A stretch of DNA of 6,587 nucleotides from SVQP01 sp045594705 (GTDB taxonomy: Bacteria > Bacillota > Clostridia > Oscillospirales > CAG-272): NCBI GenBank assembly GCA_045594705.1, contig JAZNZB010000069.1, positions 1-6,587 on the forward strand, given 5' to 3'. Positions 6,478-6,587 of this stretch are shown here, piece by piece (position 1 is the first letter of the stretch; each line of letters begins with the position of its first letter). Made by a program: the position numbers and the translations under genes. The notes under the pieces were generated by a model. The model was not told the origin of the DNA. It saw nothing but the letters and a program-made list of their open reading frames with translations, and searched no databases.

Positions 6478-6518
6478 GCGCGCGAATGCGCAGGGAACAG
6501 CATCAGCTTGTCCGCCCC

Positions 6519-6541
6519 GCCCCGCCGCAAAGCGGCCGGGC
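6519..6541. repeat. GC-rich hairpin at the edge of the repeat cluster
   Basis: GCCC-C-GCCGC (6519-6528) pairs with GCGGC-C-GGGC (6532-6541) around an AAA loop, with a single C-C mismatch. It follows CCGCCCC-rich sequence and is followed by AGAATTAAAA, so it is not a plus-strand terminator. The role is unknown. The remaining 46 nt (6542-6587) are AT-rich with no gene or clear promoter motif that I can support. Confidence 0.5.
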
Positions 6542-6587
6542 AGAATTAAAACAAAATGTTAATTAAAACTCCAATCACAATTCTTTT

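Overview
The window is a compact four-gene, plus-strand block from what looks like a Gram-positive, moderately GC-rich Clostridia-type bacterium (probably an Oscillospiraceae-like gut lineage). The reasons are strong GGAGG-type ribosome-binding sites, a lipoprotein with a spacer rich in Thr/Glu after its lipobox Cys, a short-form Orn/Lys/Arg decarboxylase, and intergenic repeats of kinds I associate with such genomes. The taxonomic call is inference; there is no rRNA or other marker here.

Layout. Positions 1-73 hold a GC-rich palindromic repeat and the ribosome-binding site of the first gene. Then come recO (74-895, recombinational repair), a PLP-dependent Orn/Lys/Arg-decarboxylase-family enzyme (888-2297), an uncharacterised cytoplasmic TIM-barrel protein resembling glycoside hydrolase family 42 (2300-3376), and a large exported lipoprotein carrying lamin-tail-like, chitobiase-C-terminal-like and CotH-kinase-like domains (3395-5848). 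The genes overlap by 8 nt or lie 2 and 18 nt apart, and a perfect 13-bp hairpin with a T-tract (5855-5890) closes the set. They are therefore probably one transcript, although the predicted jobs (repair, amino-acid or polyamine metabolism, carbohydrate-like chemistry, cell-surface phosphorylation) do not form an obvious pathway.

Positions 5891-6587 contain no credible gene. They are a mosaic of small repeats: degenerate 12-bp units and TCATTCT-GAGCGAAGC-type sequence with a 13-bp inverted repeat; small GC-rich hairpins; and a REP-like family with core CACAGGGGAC-G-GTTCTCTGTG. That family is present as tandem 58/59-bp direct repeats and as two head-to-head palindromes (6269-6321 and 6417-6477). 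The window ends in AT-rich sequence.

I do not see a clear new defence or mobile system. The points most worth following are the GH42-like protein, which keeps the four-cysteine zinc pattern but has Asp residues where a catalytic Glu might be expected, the kinase-like lipoprotein beside it, and the REP-like cluster.
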